A program made the position numbers and the translations under genes. This document shows, piece by piece, positions 8,989 to 17,403 of a DNA stretch of 64,000 nucleotides (position 1 is the stretch's first letter; every line of letters starts with the position of its first letter). The stretch is from the NCBI RefSeq assembly GCF_041468085.1, contig NZ_CP121017.1, positions 3,475,676 through 3,539,675 of the forward strand. Direction: 5' to 3'. The stretch comes from Tistrella mobilis (GTDB lineage Bacteria; Pseudomonadota; Alphaproteobacteria; Tistrellales; Tistrellaceae). The notes under the pieces were generated by a model that saw only the letters and a program-made list of their open reading frames with translations, had not been told where the DNA came from and ran no database searches.

Positions 8989-9018
8989 GATCAAATCGAA
9001 ACAACTGAACGTTTGATC
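8989..9018. promoter_or_regulatory. Inverted repeat between lysR-type gene and MFS gene
   Basis: GATCAAA (8989-8995) and TTTGATC (9012-9018) form a 7-bp inverted repeat with a 16-base spacer, just past the LysR stop and about 225 bases upstream of the MFS start. It could be an operator or a weak terminator. The surrounding DNA is AT-richer than average, as expected for a promoter. Confidence 0.35.
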
Positions 9019-9022
9019 GGTA

Positions 9023-9943
9023 CTATCTATCAACCATAACGTTTTCCCGGGCAAAGTCCCGCTCGAAATCCGCGCCGCGCAGACAGTCGAGCAGCGCCGC
9101 AGCCATGGGCGATGGCGGGTCACGATCAGACAGCACCAGCCCCACGGACTGGGTGTGGACCGGATCGACCAGATCGATCGACACCAGATCGGGGGTCGCC
9201 CCCAGCACATGGAGGAAAGTATGGGGCACGATGCTCGACCAGCCGCCCTGGCGGATATGGGCGCAGACCCCCAGAAAGGAATTGCTCACCACCGGTGCGT
9301 CGACGGTGACCCCCAGCCCGGCCGCAACCTTGTTCAGGATCCGCCGGTTCTGCATGTCCTCGCTGAGCAGGCAGAGGGTCTGGGTGAACGCCTCGGCCCA
9401 GCCGAGCCGGGCGCGGCCGGCGAAGCGGTGATCGGGACCGGTCACGAAGACATAGCGCTCGCGATAGAGCGGCAGCAGCCGGACATGGTCCGGCGGCTCG
9501 TTCTCCAGATAGGTCAGGCCGCCATCCAGTTCGAAGGCATCCAGCCCGCGCTGGATGGCACGCGAGGTGAGCGACTGGATGGCGATGCGGGCGGCGGGAT
9601 GGGCGGCCATGAACCGGGCGCTCAGAAACGCGACCGACGGCATGGCCGCCGGGATGACCCCCAGCCTGAGGGTACCGGTCAAGCCGCTGCCGCCGCCCAG
9701 ATCCTCGCGCAGGCTGTCGTAATCGCGCAGGATCTGGCGGGCCCAGACCAGCAGTTTCTCGCCTTCGGCGGTCAGCCCGGTGAAGCGGTGGCCGCGCACC
9801 ACCAGCCGCACTTCCAGATCCTGCTCCAGCTTGCGGATCGCGGCCGACAGAGTCGGCTGGGTGATGTTGCAGCGCGCCGCCGCCCGGGCGAAATGCTTCT
9901 CGCCGGCGAGGGTCACGAAATAAGACAGATGACGGACGAGCAT
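9023..9943 (-). CDS. LysR-family transcriptional regulator next to the OFA transporter
   Basis: About 306 residues. The N-terminal winged helix-turn-helix is clear (HFARAAARCNITQPTLSAAIRKLE, residues about 17-40), followed by a two-lobed effector domain. ATG 9943 opens MLVRHLSYFVTLAGE, the classical LysR beginning; the frame stays open far upstream but that part is antisense to the next transporter gene. It lies directly upstream of the OFA MFS gene on the same strand, so control of that carrier is the natural hypothesis. The effector is unknown. Confidence 0.9.
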   Translation of the reverse strand: MLVRHLSYFVTLAGEKHFARAAARCNITQPTLSAAIRKLEQDLEVRLVVRGHRFTGLTAEGEKLLVWARQILRDYDSLREDLGGGSGLTGTLRLGVIPAAMPSVAFLSARFMAAHPAARIAIQSLTSRAIQRGLDAFELDGGLTYLENEPPDHVRLLPLYRERYVFVTGPDHRFAGRARLGWAEAFTQTLCLLSEDMQNRRILNKVAAGLGVTVDAPVVSNSFLGVCAHIRQGGWSSIVPHTFLHVLGATPDLVSIDLVDPVHTQSVGLVLSDRDPPSPMAAALLDCLRGADFERDFARENVMVDR

Positions 9944-10047
9944 GGCGGATGGCCTCCGGCGGGGGCGCCCGGGTCGGCCATTCAAAGCTATCACATCAAG
10001 GTTGATGCGCCCATCTTCCGCACACCCGACAGATGAACCACCCCCGC

Positions 10048-11481
10048 CTATACACGACCAGGCAGACGCAGGGCCACGAACATGGCGGTCAGCCCGAAGC
10101 CCGCCATCACCATCAGCGTGATTGCGAAAGCCTCCATGGTCTGGCCGGGCAGCGCCGCTTCGGCGGTTTCCAGAACCACCGCCAGGATGGCGACACCGAC
10201 CGCGCCGCCGAACTGGCGCCCGACATTCAGGGCAGCCGCCCCCTGCGCCACCTGGCTTTCGCCGAGCAGCCGGAGTCCGCCGGCCGAGAGGGCCGGCATC
10301 ACCAGGGCCAGCGACATCCGCCCGAAGGCCATGATGCCGGCGATCACCCAGAAACCGGCCGAGAACTCGGCCCAGGTGATCAGCACCGCATGGAGCGCGA
10401 AGCAGCCGAGGCCGATCATCACCTGCGGCCGGGCCGGCATGCGATCGGCCAGCCGCCCGGCGATCGGGAACATCATCGCCATGGCGAAACCGCCGGGGGC
10501 CATCGCCAGCCCCACTTCGGCCGGGCTCATCCCCCGCGCGGTTTCCAGCAGCAGCGGCAGCAGATAGGTGGAGCCGAACAATCCGAGGCCGAGCGTCATG
10601 GAGCAGAGCGCCGCCGCGGCGAAGCCTGGCGCGCGATAGATCTTCAGATCCATCAGCGGCCGGGTTACCCGCTTTTCCCAGGCAAGGAAGGCCGTGGCCG
10701 CCGCCACGCACAGCACCACCAGCCCCAGAACCGGCAGCGACACCCAGCCCTGCGACTTGCCCAGGCTCAACACCCCGATCAGCGAGATGAGCGCGGTGGC
10801 GAGCAGAACGAAACCCAGCCCGTCGAAGCGGCCCCCCGCCCCTGCCGGCCGGGCATCGGGCAGGGCCTTCATCGCCAGCCCCATGCCGACGAGACAGACC
10901 GGGATCGCCACGAAGAACACCGATCGCCAGCCGGCGAATTCGACCAGCGCGCCGCCCAGGCTGGGCGCCAGCGCCGGCGCCAGCACAACGCCCAGACCGT
11001 AGAGGCCCATGGCCGCGCCGCGCTTGTCGGGCGGATACATGCGGAAGATGACCACCATGGCCAGCGGCTGGATCATGCCCGCCGCCGCCCCCTGGATCAC
11101 CCGGGCGGCGATGGCGGTATGGGCGCCAGGGGCGAAGCCGCCCAGCAGCGCCGCGGCCACGAAGACCGCGATCGCCAGGATGTAGAGCTTGCGGAAGCCC
11201 AGCCGCCCCATCATCCACGGGGCCACGGGCATGGCGATGGTATTGGCGGCCAGAAAGCCGGTGGAGAGGCCCTGGGCGACCGTATGGCCGACGCCCATAT
11301 CGGCCATGAAGGTGGCGAGCGCCACATTGATCAGCGTGGCCGAGAGCACGGTGGCGATGGTGCCGCACATCAGGGCCGCGATGGCGAGGCGGCGCTCCAT
11401 CGGTGTGATCGCAGGTCCGGCAGTCACCGCCGGCTCCGGCAGTCTGGCCTCGTCGTCGGATCCGTCACGGGGCGCAGTCAC
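10048..11481 (-). CDS. MFS multidrug exporter, DHA2 (EmrB/QacA-like) family
   Basis: About 477 residues with roughly fourteen hydrophobic segments, the layout of the DHA2 drug:proton antiporters. Motif-C-like glycine/proline pattern GVVLAPALAPSLGGALVE lies in the fifth helix region, and the loop RMYPPDKRGAAMGLYG is the repeated MFS signature. The start is GTG at 11481, overlapping the MarR stop as GTGA. It is downstream of and coupled to a MarR repressor, a common arrangement for inducible efflux. Export of a toxic small molecule is inferred; the substrate is unknown. Confidence 0.88.
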   Translation of the reverse strand: MTAPRDGSDDEARLPEPAVTAGPAITPMERRLAIAALMCGTIATVLSATLINVALATFMADMGVGHTVAQGLSTGFLAANTIAMPVAPWMMGRLGFRKLYILAIAVFVAAALLGGFAPGAHTAIAARVIQGAAAGMIQPLAMVVIFRMYPPDKRGAAMGLYGLGVVLAPALAPSLGGALVEFAGWRSVFFVAIPVCLVGMGLAMKALPDARPAGAGGRFDGLGFVLLATALISLIGVLSLGKSQGWVSLPVLGLVVLCVAAATAFLAWEKRVTRPLMDLKIYRAPGFAAAALCSMTLGLGLFGSTYLLPLLLETARGMSPAEVGLAMAPGGFAMAMMFPIAGRLADRMPARPQVMIGLGCFALHAVLITWAEFSAGFWVIAGIMAFGRMSLALVMPALSAGGLRLLGESQVAQGAAALNVGRQFGGAVGVAILAVVLETAEAALPGQTMEAFAITLMVMAGFGLTAMFVALRLPGRV

Positions 11482-12020
11482 CGGTCGCCTCCATGATCGG
11501 CATCGGTTATGGCAACCGCCGGTGCCCCCGCCAGCAGACGGTCGGTACGGGCCTGGATCATGTCGAGCAGGGCCAGCGCCTCGACGATGCGCTCTTCGGG
11601 CACGTCGCCCAGCAGGTCGTTACGCACCTCGGTGATCGCCTGGCTGATCGTCCGGGTGGCCGGGGCGGCGTTCGGCCCCAGCCGGATCACCTTGCGCCGG
11701 CGATCGTCCGGATCGGCGCAGCGTGTCACCAGCCCGTCGGCCTCCAGCCGGTCGAGCAGCCGCACAAGGGTCGGGGCCTCGATCGCCAGACGCTCGGCCA
11801 GTTCCCGCTGGGTCAGGGCGCGCGGCTCCGTCGCCACCACATTCATCACCCGCCAACGCGACTGGGTGAGGTTGTGCGGTGCCAGACGCTGGTCGAGCAG
11901 CGCCCGCCAGCTGCGCGCCAGACGCGCCACCGTCCAGCCGAGGCGCGCCCTGGGCGGCGCATCCGGGCCGGTGGTGGGAACGGGAACGGTGGAATTGACC
12001 GGATCGATGACGGGCAGCAT
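11478..12020 (-). CDS. MarR-family regulator controlling the DHA2 exporter
   Basis: About 180 residues. The winged-helix core is recognisable: QSRWRVMNVVATEPRALTQRELAERLAIEAPTLVRLLDRLEADGLV, then the wing CADPDDRRRKVIRLG with the DxRRR signature. The first 25 residues are a Pro-rich extension. ATG 12020 gives the full-length protein. It is the first gene of a two-gene unit with the exporter and probably represses it together with its own promoter. Confidence 0.9.
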   Translation of the reverse strand: MLPVIDPVNSTVPVPTTGPDAPPRARLGWTVARLARSWRALLDQRLAPHNLTQSRWRVMNVVATEPRALTQRELAERLAIEAPTLVRLLDRLEADGLVTRCADPDDRRRKVIRLGPNAAPATRTISQAITEVRNDLLGDVPEERIVEALALLDMIQARTDRLLAGAPAVAITDADHGGDR

Positions 12021-12052
12021 GACCAGCGAGGCCTCACGGAACGGATGAGACC

Positions 12053-12087
12053 GTTAGCCTAGCAAATCATTCCATTAGGCCACTAAC
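12053..12087. promoter_or_regulatory. Candidate MarR operator
   Basis: GTTAG (12053-12057) and CTAAC (12083-12087) frame a partly symmetric AT-rich stretch just upstream of the MarR start, with CCTA/TTAGG inner elements. Position and symmetry fit an autoregulatory MarR site. No experimental motif is available for comparison. Confidence 0.4.
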
Positions 12088-12138
12088 GTTCCTGATGCAG
12101 CCCAGGTCCGCGTAGCCGTCAAGGCAATCCGGGCCGCC

Positions 12139-13044
12139 TCAGGCCCGCATGCGGTTTCGCGCCCGAAGCGCCAGATCCCGCGCGCCCGGTGACTGGGTGC
12201 GGCCCAGCTGCTGTTCGATCCGTTCCCGCTCGCGCTGCAGCAGCGCAACCAGCTGGGCGCGGCGCTCGGGCGTCATCCGGCTGTCGATCGCAGCGATGCT
12301 CAACGCCGCCTCGGGCTCCCCGCGCCGGTTCAGGATCGGCACCGCCACGGCGCTCATCCCCGCCACGATCAGGCCGTCGTTGAAGGCATAGCCCTGGCTG
12401 CGGGTCTGGTCGACCAGGGCCAGCAGGCGCTGAGGCTCGAAGCGCGGCGCATAGGAATTCACCCGCCCGGCATTCACGTCGATGATCGAGCGGATCTCGT
12501 TCAGATCGGGCTGGAAGGCGAGCAGCGCCAGGCTGCCGGCGCCCACGCCCAGCGGCCGCCGGTCGCCGACCGCCAGGGTCAGGGTGCGGATCGGGAAGGC
12601 GCCTTCCTGCCGCTCCACGCAGATCGCATCGAAGCCGGAGCGGACCGAGAGATAGGCGGTATCGCCCGAGGCTTCCGCGATGCGCAGAACCGCCGGCGCC
12701 GCGATCTTGCGGATGCCGAAGCGTTCGGCGGCAACGGATCCCAGGGCAAAAGTCTCCACCCCCAGGTGATAGCGGCGGCTGCCCGGGTCCTGATCGACCA
12801 GGCCCTCGCGCATCAGCACCAGCAGCAGGCGGCGCACGGTCGGCTTGTTCAGGCCGCTGTCGGCGACCACGTCGACCAGCCGCGCACCGCCGGCATCGCG
12901 CCGGGCCAGGATGCGCAACAGGCTGATCGCACGCTCCACCGACTGGGTTCCGGTCGGGGCGGCAGGTGCCGCAGCGGGGACCGCGGGTCCACGGCGGGCG
13001 GGGGCGGCACCACGGGCGGGTGCGCCCGTCAGGGTCTCGGGCAT
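12139..13044 (-). CDS. IclR-family transcriptional regulator
   Basis: About 301 residues. An Ala/Pro-rich leader (about 35 residues) precedes a winged helix-turn-helix (GTQSVERAISLLRILARRD through GLNKPTVRRLLLVLMREGLV), followed by the IclR effector domain (AVLRIAEASGDTAYLSVRSG). ATG 13044 has GGAGGAA about 9 bases upstream. It is divergent from the E1 dehydrogenase pair, and the intergenic DNA carries several copies of a 15-bp palindrome, so it probably controls those genes and itself. The ligand is unknown. Confidence 0.9.
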   Translation of the reverse strand: MPETLTGAPARGAAPARRGPAVPAAAPAAPTGTQSVERAISLLRILARRDAGGARLVDVVADSGLNKPTVRRLLLVLMREGLVDQDPGSRRYHLGVETFALGSVAAERFGIRKIAAPAVLRIAEASGDTAYLSVRSGFDAICVERQEGAFPIRTLTLAVGDRRPLGVGAGSLALLAFQPDLNEIRSIIDVNAGRVNSYAPRFEPQRLLALVDQTRSQGYAFNDGLIVAGMSAVAVPILNRRGEPEAALSIAAIDSRMTPERRAQLVALLQRERERIEQQLGRTQSPGARDLALRARNRMRA

Positions 13045-13125
13045 GGTGACACGTTTCCTCCGGTGGTCTCCGGGCTGCCTTCGAACGGGCCGCTCACGGG
13101 GAAGGTCGCGAGGGTGCGCCAAGTC

Positions 13126-13300
13126 GTCCACGATGGTCCACTATGTGGACGTCTTGCCATTCCTCTTGTCGAATGATGTCTCCGTTACGTCAATTTGACA
13201 ACGGAACAGATGATTTGTAGCTTGGTCTTGAGCGAAAAGCCCAATCCACATGATGGACTGGCCACATGATGGACCGAAGAGTGACGTCCACATGAAGGAC
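13126..13300. promoter_or_regulatory. Promoter and repeated 15-bp operator-like palindromes between iclR-type gene and E1 genes
   Basis: A perfect palindrome GTCCAC-TAT-GTGGAC lies at 13136-13150, with an extra half-site GTCCAC at 13126-13131. Three relatives follow: ATCCACATGATGGAC (13244-13258), GGCCACATGATGGAC (13260-13274) and GTCCACATGAAGGAC (13286-13300). A consensus -35 TTGACA (13195-13200) is followed 17 bases later by TAGCTT, giving a plausible promoter toward the E1 genes; the three downstream copies would sit just after its start point. IclR binding and repression are inferred. The remainder of the 390-base gap has no gene. Confidence 0.6.
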
Positions 13301-13434
13301 CCCGCCGGGAGCAACACCGGCACACGCTCAAAACGCGGGGCGTCCCCCCGCGGCCTGGATAACGAGCAGAACATGCTGCCCGGCCTGCGTCGCCCGAGAC
13401 GCGGGCCAAGGGCGCTTCCGGGGAGGAAAAACCG

Positions 13435-14493
13435 GTGACGACCGATCCCGTATCGGCGCCGCCTGCCGCAGACAACGGCAGGCGCCGGCGCCTTGTTGAC
13501 CATCACGCTATGATGTGGCGCATTCGCGCCTTCGAACGGGCCGCCGAAGCGGGGCTCGCCAACGGTCATGTGGCGGGTGCCGTGCACATGTCCATCGGCC
13601 AGGAAGCCGTGGCCGCGGGCGTTTCCGCCCATCTGATCAAGGCGGATGTGATCGCTTCCACCCATCGCGGCCACGGCCACAGCATCGCCAAGGGCGCCGA
13701 TCTTCACGGCATGATGCTGGAACTCTATGGCCGGGCCGGCGGTTCCTGCGGCGGCAAGGGCGGCTCCATGCACATCGCCGATTTCGATGTCGGCATGCTG
13801 GGGGCCAATGGCGTGGTCGGGGCCGGCCTGCCGATCGCCGTGGGTGCCGCGCAGGGGCTGCGCCTGCTGGGCCGCAATGCGATCGCGGTCTGCTATTTCG
13901 GCGACGGCGCGGCCAATCGCGGGCCGTTCCTGGAATCGCTCAACTGGGCGGCGGTGTTTCGCCTGCCGGTCCTGTTCGTGTGCGAGGACAACAGCTGGTC
14001 GGCCACGACCCGCACCGCGACCATGAGCGCCGGCCCCGGCATCGCCGCCCGTGCCGAGTCTCTGGGCGTGCCGGCGGTCAGCATCGACGGCAATGATGTC
14101 GAGGCGGTGGATGAAACCGCCGGCCGGCTGATTGCCGATATCCGCGCCGGCGGCGGGCCGCGGCTGCTGCATGCCCGCACCTACCGGCTGAAGGGCCATA
14201 CCGTCACCGACCCCGCCCCCTATCGCCCGGCGGAAGAGGTGGCGGCACGGTGGGAAGACGATCCCATCGCCCGCAATGCCGCCGAGTTGAAGGCGCTGGG
14301 CCTGGACGAGGACGAGATCGCGGCCATCGAGATCGCCGAAACCCGCCGCATCGCCGAGGCGGTCGCCGCCGCCCTGGCCGCCCCCTTCCCCGAAACCGCT
14401 GCCGCCTTCGACGACGTCCAGGATGTCGGCCGCCCCGCCCCCGGGGCCGAGCGCGGCCTTGCCCACCCCCTTCCGGCGGAGCATGCAGCATGA
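13435..14493 (+). CDS. Thiamine-diphosphate dehydrogenase E1 component, alpha subunit
   Basis: About 352 residues, the alpha chain of a heterotetrameric E1 (pyruvate, branched-chain 2-oxoacid or acetoin dehydrogenase family). Visible: the HMSIGQEAVAAG entry, THRGHGHSIAKG, GGSCGGKGGSMH, and the TPP motif GDGAANRGPFLESLN. The closest type by pattern is the AcoA-like group, but the substrate is not decided. The start is GTG 13435, preceded by GGGGAGGAAAA. The stop overlaps the beta-subunit start (ATGA). Neither an E2 acyltransferase nor an E3 follows. Confidence 0.9.
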   Translation: MTTDPVSAPPAADNGRRRRLVDHHAMMWRIRAFERAAEAGLANGHVAGAVHMSIGQEAVAAGVSAHLIKADVIASTHRGHGHSIAKGADLHGMMLELYGRAGGSCGGKGGSMHIADFDVGMLGANGVVGAGLPIAVGAAQGLRLLGRNAIAVCYFGDGAANRGPFLESLNWAAVFRLPVLFVCEDNSWSATTRTATMSAGPGIAARAESLGVPAVSIDGNDVEAVDETAGRLIADIRAGGGPRLLHARTYRLKGHTVTDPAPYRPAEEVAARWEDDPIARNAAELKALGLDEDEIAAIEIAETRRIAEAVAAALAAPFPETAAAFDDVQDVGRPAPGAERGLAHPLPAEHAA

Positions 14494-15461
14494 GCGGGTT
14501 CACCTATATCGAGGGCGCCCGCCGGGCGCTGGCGGAAGAGCTGGAACGCGATCCCAGGGTCTGGGCATTGGGCGAGGATCTGGGCCGCGGTGGCGTGTTC
14601 AAACAGTATGACGGCCTGCAGGCCCGCTTCGGCGAGACCCGCGTCGTCGACACCCCCATCTCCGAGGCGACGATCATGGGCGCCGCGGTCGGGGCCGCCC
14701 TGGTCGGCAGCCGGCCGGTGGTCGAGATGCGCTTCTCGGATTTCGCCCTCTGCGCGGTCGACGAGCTGGTCAATCAGGCGGCCAAGAACCGCTTCATGTT
14801 CGGCGGCCAGGGCCGGGTGCCGCTGGTTGTCCGCCAGCCGATCGGTGTCTGGCGGTCTTCGGGCGCCCAGCATTCGCAGTCGCTGGAAAGCTGGTGGGTG
14901 CATATTCCGGGCCTGGTGGTGACGGCACCCGCCACCCCGGCCGATGCCTATGCCCTGCTCAAGGCCGCGATCCGCTGCGACGACCCGGTGGTGCATCTTG
15001 AACACAAGGCGCTCTGGCCGCTGTCGGGGGCGGCGCCCGAAAGCGACGCTCCGGCGGAACTCGGCCGGGCGGCGATCCGGCGCCCCGGCCGCGACGTCAC
15101 CATCGTCGCCTGGTCCGCGGCAGTGCACGAGGCGCTGGAAGCGGCCCGCCTGGCGGCAATGGAGGGCGTCGAGGCCGAGGTGATCGATCTGCGCAGCCTC
15201 TGGCCCTGGGATGCCGATTGCGTGCTGTCGTCGGTTGCCCGCACCCGTCGGCTGATCGTGGCGCAGGAGGCCGTGCGCGATGCCGGCTTCGGGGCCGAGA
15301 TCGTCGCCACCGTCACCGAGGCGCTGGGCGACCGGCTGGAGGCGAAACCGGTCCGCCTGGGTGCCCCACGCATCCCGGTCGGCTATTCGGCGCCGCTTGA
15401 AGCCGCCTACCGGGTCGGCCCCGACAACATCGCCCGGGCGATCACCGGCATGGCTGCCTGA
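14490..15461 (+). CDS. Thiamine-diphosphate dehydrogenase E1 component, beta subunit
   Basis: About 323 residues with the transketolase pyrimidine-binding fold (GEDLGRGGVFKQYDGL, DTPISEATIMGAAVGAAL, RFSDFALCAVDELVNQAAK) and the C-terminal transketolase domain (VTIVAWSAAVHEALEAA, EVIDLRSLWPWD, VAQEAVRDAGFGAEI). ATG 14490 overlaps the alpha stop. It completes a two-subunit E1 with the preceding gene. The two-gene unit ends here; the next strong signal is the terminator at 15671. Confidence 0.9.
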   Translation: MSGFTYIEGARRALAEELERDPRVWALGEDLGRGGVFKQYDGLQARFGETRVVDTPISEATIMGAAVGAALVGSRPVVEMRFSDFALCAVDELVNQAAKNRFMFGGQGRVPLVVRQPIGVWRSSGAQHSQSLESWWVHIPGLVVTAPATPADAYALLKAAIRCDDPVVHLEHKALWPLSGAAPESDAPAELGRAAIRRPGRDVTIVAWSAAVHEALEAARLAAMEGVEAEVIDLRSLWPWDADCVLSSVARTRRLIVAQEAVRDAGFGAEIVATVTEALGDRLEAKPVRLGAPRIPVGYSAPLEAAYRVGPDNIARAITGMAA

Positions 15462-15670
15462 TCCCCGACAACGCTCCATCGCCTCACTCAGGCGGTGGCC
15501 GGATATCGATCCCCGGTACCTTCCCCCGGGCAGGCCCGACGCTCTCCCCCGAGCCCCTCCCTGCCCGACCGGTGATCCACCCGCCGGTGATCCGGCCACG
15601 GCCTGCGGCGTTCCGGCAGACGCCCGCCTCCCGCGTCCTCCCTCCGCGCGGGGCCGGGCGCCGGAACGCA

Positions 15671-15715
15671 AAACCGCCGGCATCCTTTCCCCCAGGATGC
15701 CGGCGGTTCTTTTTT
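15671..15715 (+). terminator. Strong rho-independent terminator
   Basis: AACCGCCGGCATCCT pairs perfectly with AGGATGCCGGCGGTT around a 7-base loop, followed by CTTTTTT. It ends the E1 unit. It also lies about 14 bases past the TolC stop on the other strand, where it may act weakly. The gap 15462-15670 holds nothing else recognisable. Confidence 0.9.
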
Positions 15716-15728
15716 CAGCGAAGTCCGG

Positions 15729-17279
15729 TTACCCGGCCGAGGCGATCTTCGGCTTGTCCACCGCTGCGGGCACGGGCGCGAAGGTCGGACGGCCGTTGCG
15801 CCACGCGGCCTCGGTGCGGTTGATCGCCTGGGTGAGCGTCGCGACCGTCGGGGCCTCCAGCGCCTCGGGCAGCGGATCGGCGCCGATCGACAGGAACAGG
15901 CGGCCGAAGGCATTGTTGGCGTCGGCGAAGGCCAGATCGCGACGCAGCTGGCTCTGCACCGACGCGAGTTCGGTCTGGATCACCTGCAATTCGCCCAGGC
16001 TGGTGCCGGCCGCCGCCTTGGCCTGCTCCAGGATGCGGGCATCCAGATCGGCCAGTTCGCGGGCGGTCTGATACTGGATCCGCGCCTCGTCGTAATTGGT
16101 CTGGGCGACATGCACCTGGGCCAGCACCGCCATGCTGATCGCCATGCGCCGGGCGTCGACCACGTCCTCATTCGCCTCGGCAACCGCCATGGCACCGGGG
16201 ATGCGCAGGATGTTGAGCAGGTTCCAGGTGACCTTCACGCCGTAATCGGCCCAGTCGTTGTTCACCAGATACTTATTGCTGTCGTAATGGGCGCCGAGAT
16301 CAAGCTCGATGCCCGGCAGCAGCCGCAGCAGCGCCTTGCGGGTTTCCTGTTGCGAGATGCGGGTCTGATAGTCCAGCTCCCGCACCTCGGGCCGGTTGGC
16401 CAGTGCCAGCACTTCCAGCTGTTCGCCGGTCGACGTCACCGGCGGCAGGCTGGCCTGGGTTTCGGGCGCCTCCAGGGTAAAGTCGTCACCCGGGCGCAGA
16501 TTGATCAGCGCGGCCAGCTCGGTCTTCGCCAGGCGCAGTTCACGCTTCTGCGCCTGAAGCTGGCGCAGGGCATCCAGCAGGCCGCGGCGATAGGTCAGCG
16601 CCTCGGTGGGCGCCCTCAACTGCTGGCGCTCGATCTGGGCGGACGAGGCGAGCGCCGTCTCGATCCGGGTCATCAGCGGGTCGATGCGCGAGAGCACCCG
16701 CTCTGCCGCCACCGCCCGCCAATAGGCCGAGCGGACGTCCTGGATGATGGTATGGACCACCCGGCGACGCTGTTCGGCGGCGATCAGCGACCGGTCGGCA
16801 TTCTGCTGGGCGGTGACGTAAGAGACGCCGAAATCGAGGATGTTCCACGACATGTTGAGATCGGCGACCCGGCGGTTGCGCTCGGTCGAGGTCGACGGCA
16901 CCAGCGATTCGGTACCGGTCGCAACGTTCTCGCTGCTGGATGCCGAAACATTGTCACGCCCGACGAAGCCCGCCGAAGCGGCAAGCGACGGCAGCATGTC
17001 CCAGCGCGACAGATCCAGCTGCCGCTGGCTCAGCGCCTGCTCCATGGTACGGAGCCGGCCGTCGAGATTGTAGAGGATGGCCCGCGCCATGGCCTCGTGC
17101 AGGCTCAACCGGCCGGTCACGGGCTCCTGGTTCGAGAACATCCGTGCGAGATCGGCCGAAATCCGCGCCTGGGTCATCTCCGGCGCGATCGGCTCTGGCG
17201 TCGCGGTGCACCCCGCCAGCAGCGCTGCGGCGAGCATGCCCGCCACCGCCTTGCGGCCGTGCCGCCCGATCCCGTTCAT
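15729..17279 (-). CDS. TolC-family outer-membrane lipoprotein
   Basis: Predicted outer-membrane channel, about 516 residues. The N-terminus is a lipoprotein signal with lipobox LLAGC (Cys about residue 24), so it belongs to the lipidated TolC/NodT-like efflux proteins. Two repeated helical hairpin halves are visible (LSRWDMLPSLAASAGF ... LNMSWNILDFGVSY and LLRLLPGIELDLGAHYDSN ... VTWNLLNI). Start chosen at ATG 17279 because it yields the cleanest signal; ATG 17297 is an alternative. It is downstream of and on the same strand as the giant adhesin, making it the likely outer-membrane exit for that protein together with the adaptors at 51.5-56.2 kb. Confidence 0.85.
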   Translation of the reverse strand: MNGIGRHGRKAVAGMLAAALLAGCTATPEPIAPEMTQARISADLARMFSNQEPVTGRLSLHEAMARAILYNLDGRLRTMEQALSQRQLDLSRWDMLPSLAASAGFVGRDNVSASSSENVATGTESLVPSTSTERNRRVADLNMSWNILDFGVSYVTAQQNADRSLIAAEQRRRVVHTIIQDVRSAYWRAVAAERVLSRIDPLMTRIETALASSAQIERQQLRAPTEALTYRRGLLDALRQLQAQKRELRLAKTELAALINLRPGDDFTLEAPETQASLPPVTSTGEQLEVLALANRPEVRELDYQTRISQQETRKALLRLLPGIELDLGAHYDSNKYLVNNDWADYGVKVTWNLLNILRIPGAMAVAEANEDVVDARRMAISMAVLAQVHVAQTNYDEARIQYQTARELADLDARILEQAKAAAGTSLGELQVIQTELASVQSQLRRDLAFADANNAFGRLFLSIGADPLPEALEAPTVATLTQAINRTEAAWRNGRPTFAPVPAAVDKPKIASAG

Positions 17280-17365
17280 TGCTGCCTGCCCCCGCATATG
17301 CTCACCCCGTCTGTCCGCGGTCGATCTGCCGCGCGTCATGATCGTCGATACCGTCCCGAAATGGC

Positions 17366-17389
17366 CGGCGGGCCGGTCACGGCCCGCCG
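17366..17389 (-). terminator. Stem-loop between adhesin and tolC-like genes
   Basis: A perfect 10-bp stem (CGGCGGGCCG / CGGCCCGCCG, 4-base loop) sits 14 bases beyond the adhesin stop on the minus strand. There is no T run, so it may be a partial terminator or a message-stabilising structure setting the ratio of the giant protein to TolC. Confidence 0.5.
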
Positions 17390-17403
17390 TCACAGTCGTC
17401 CTG

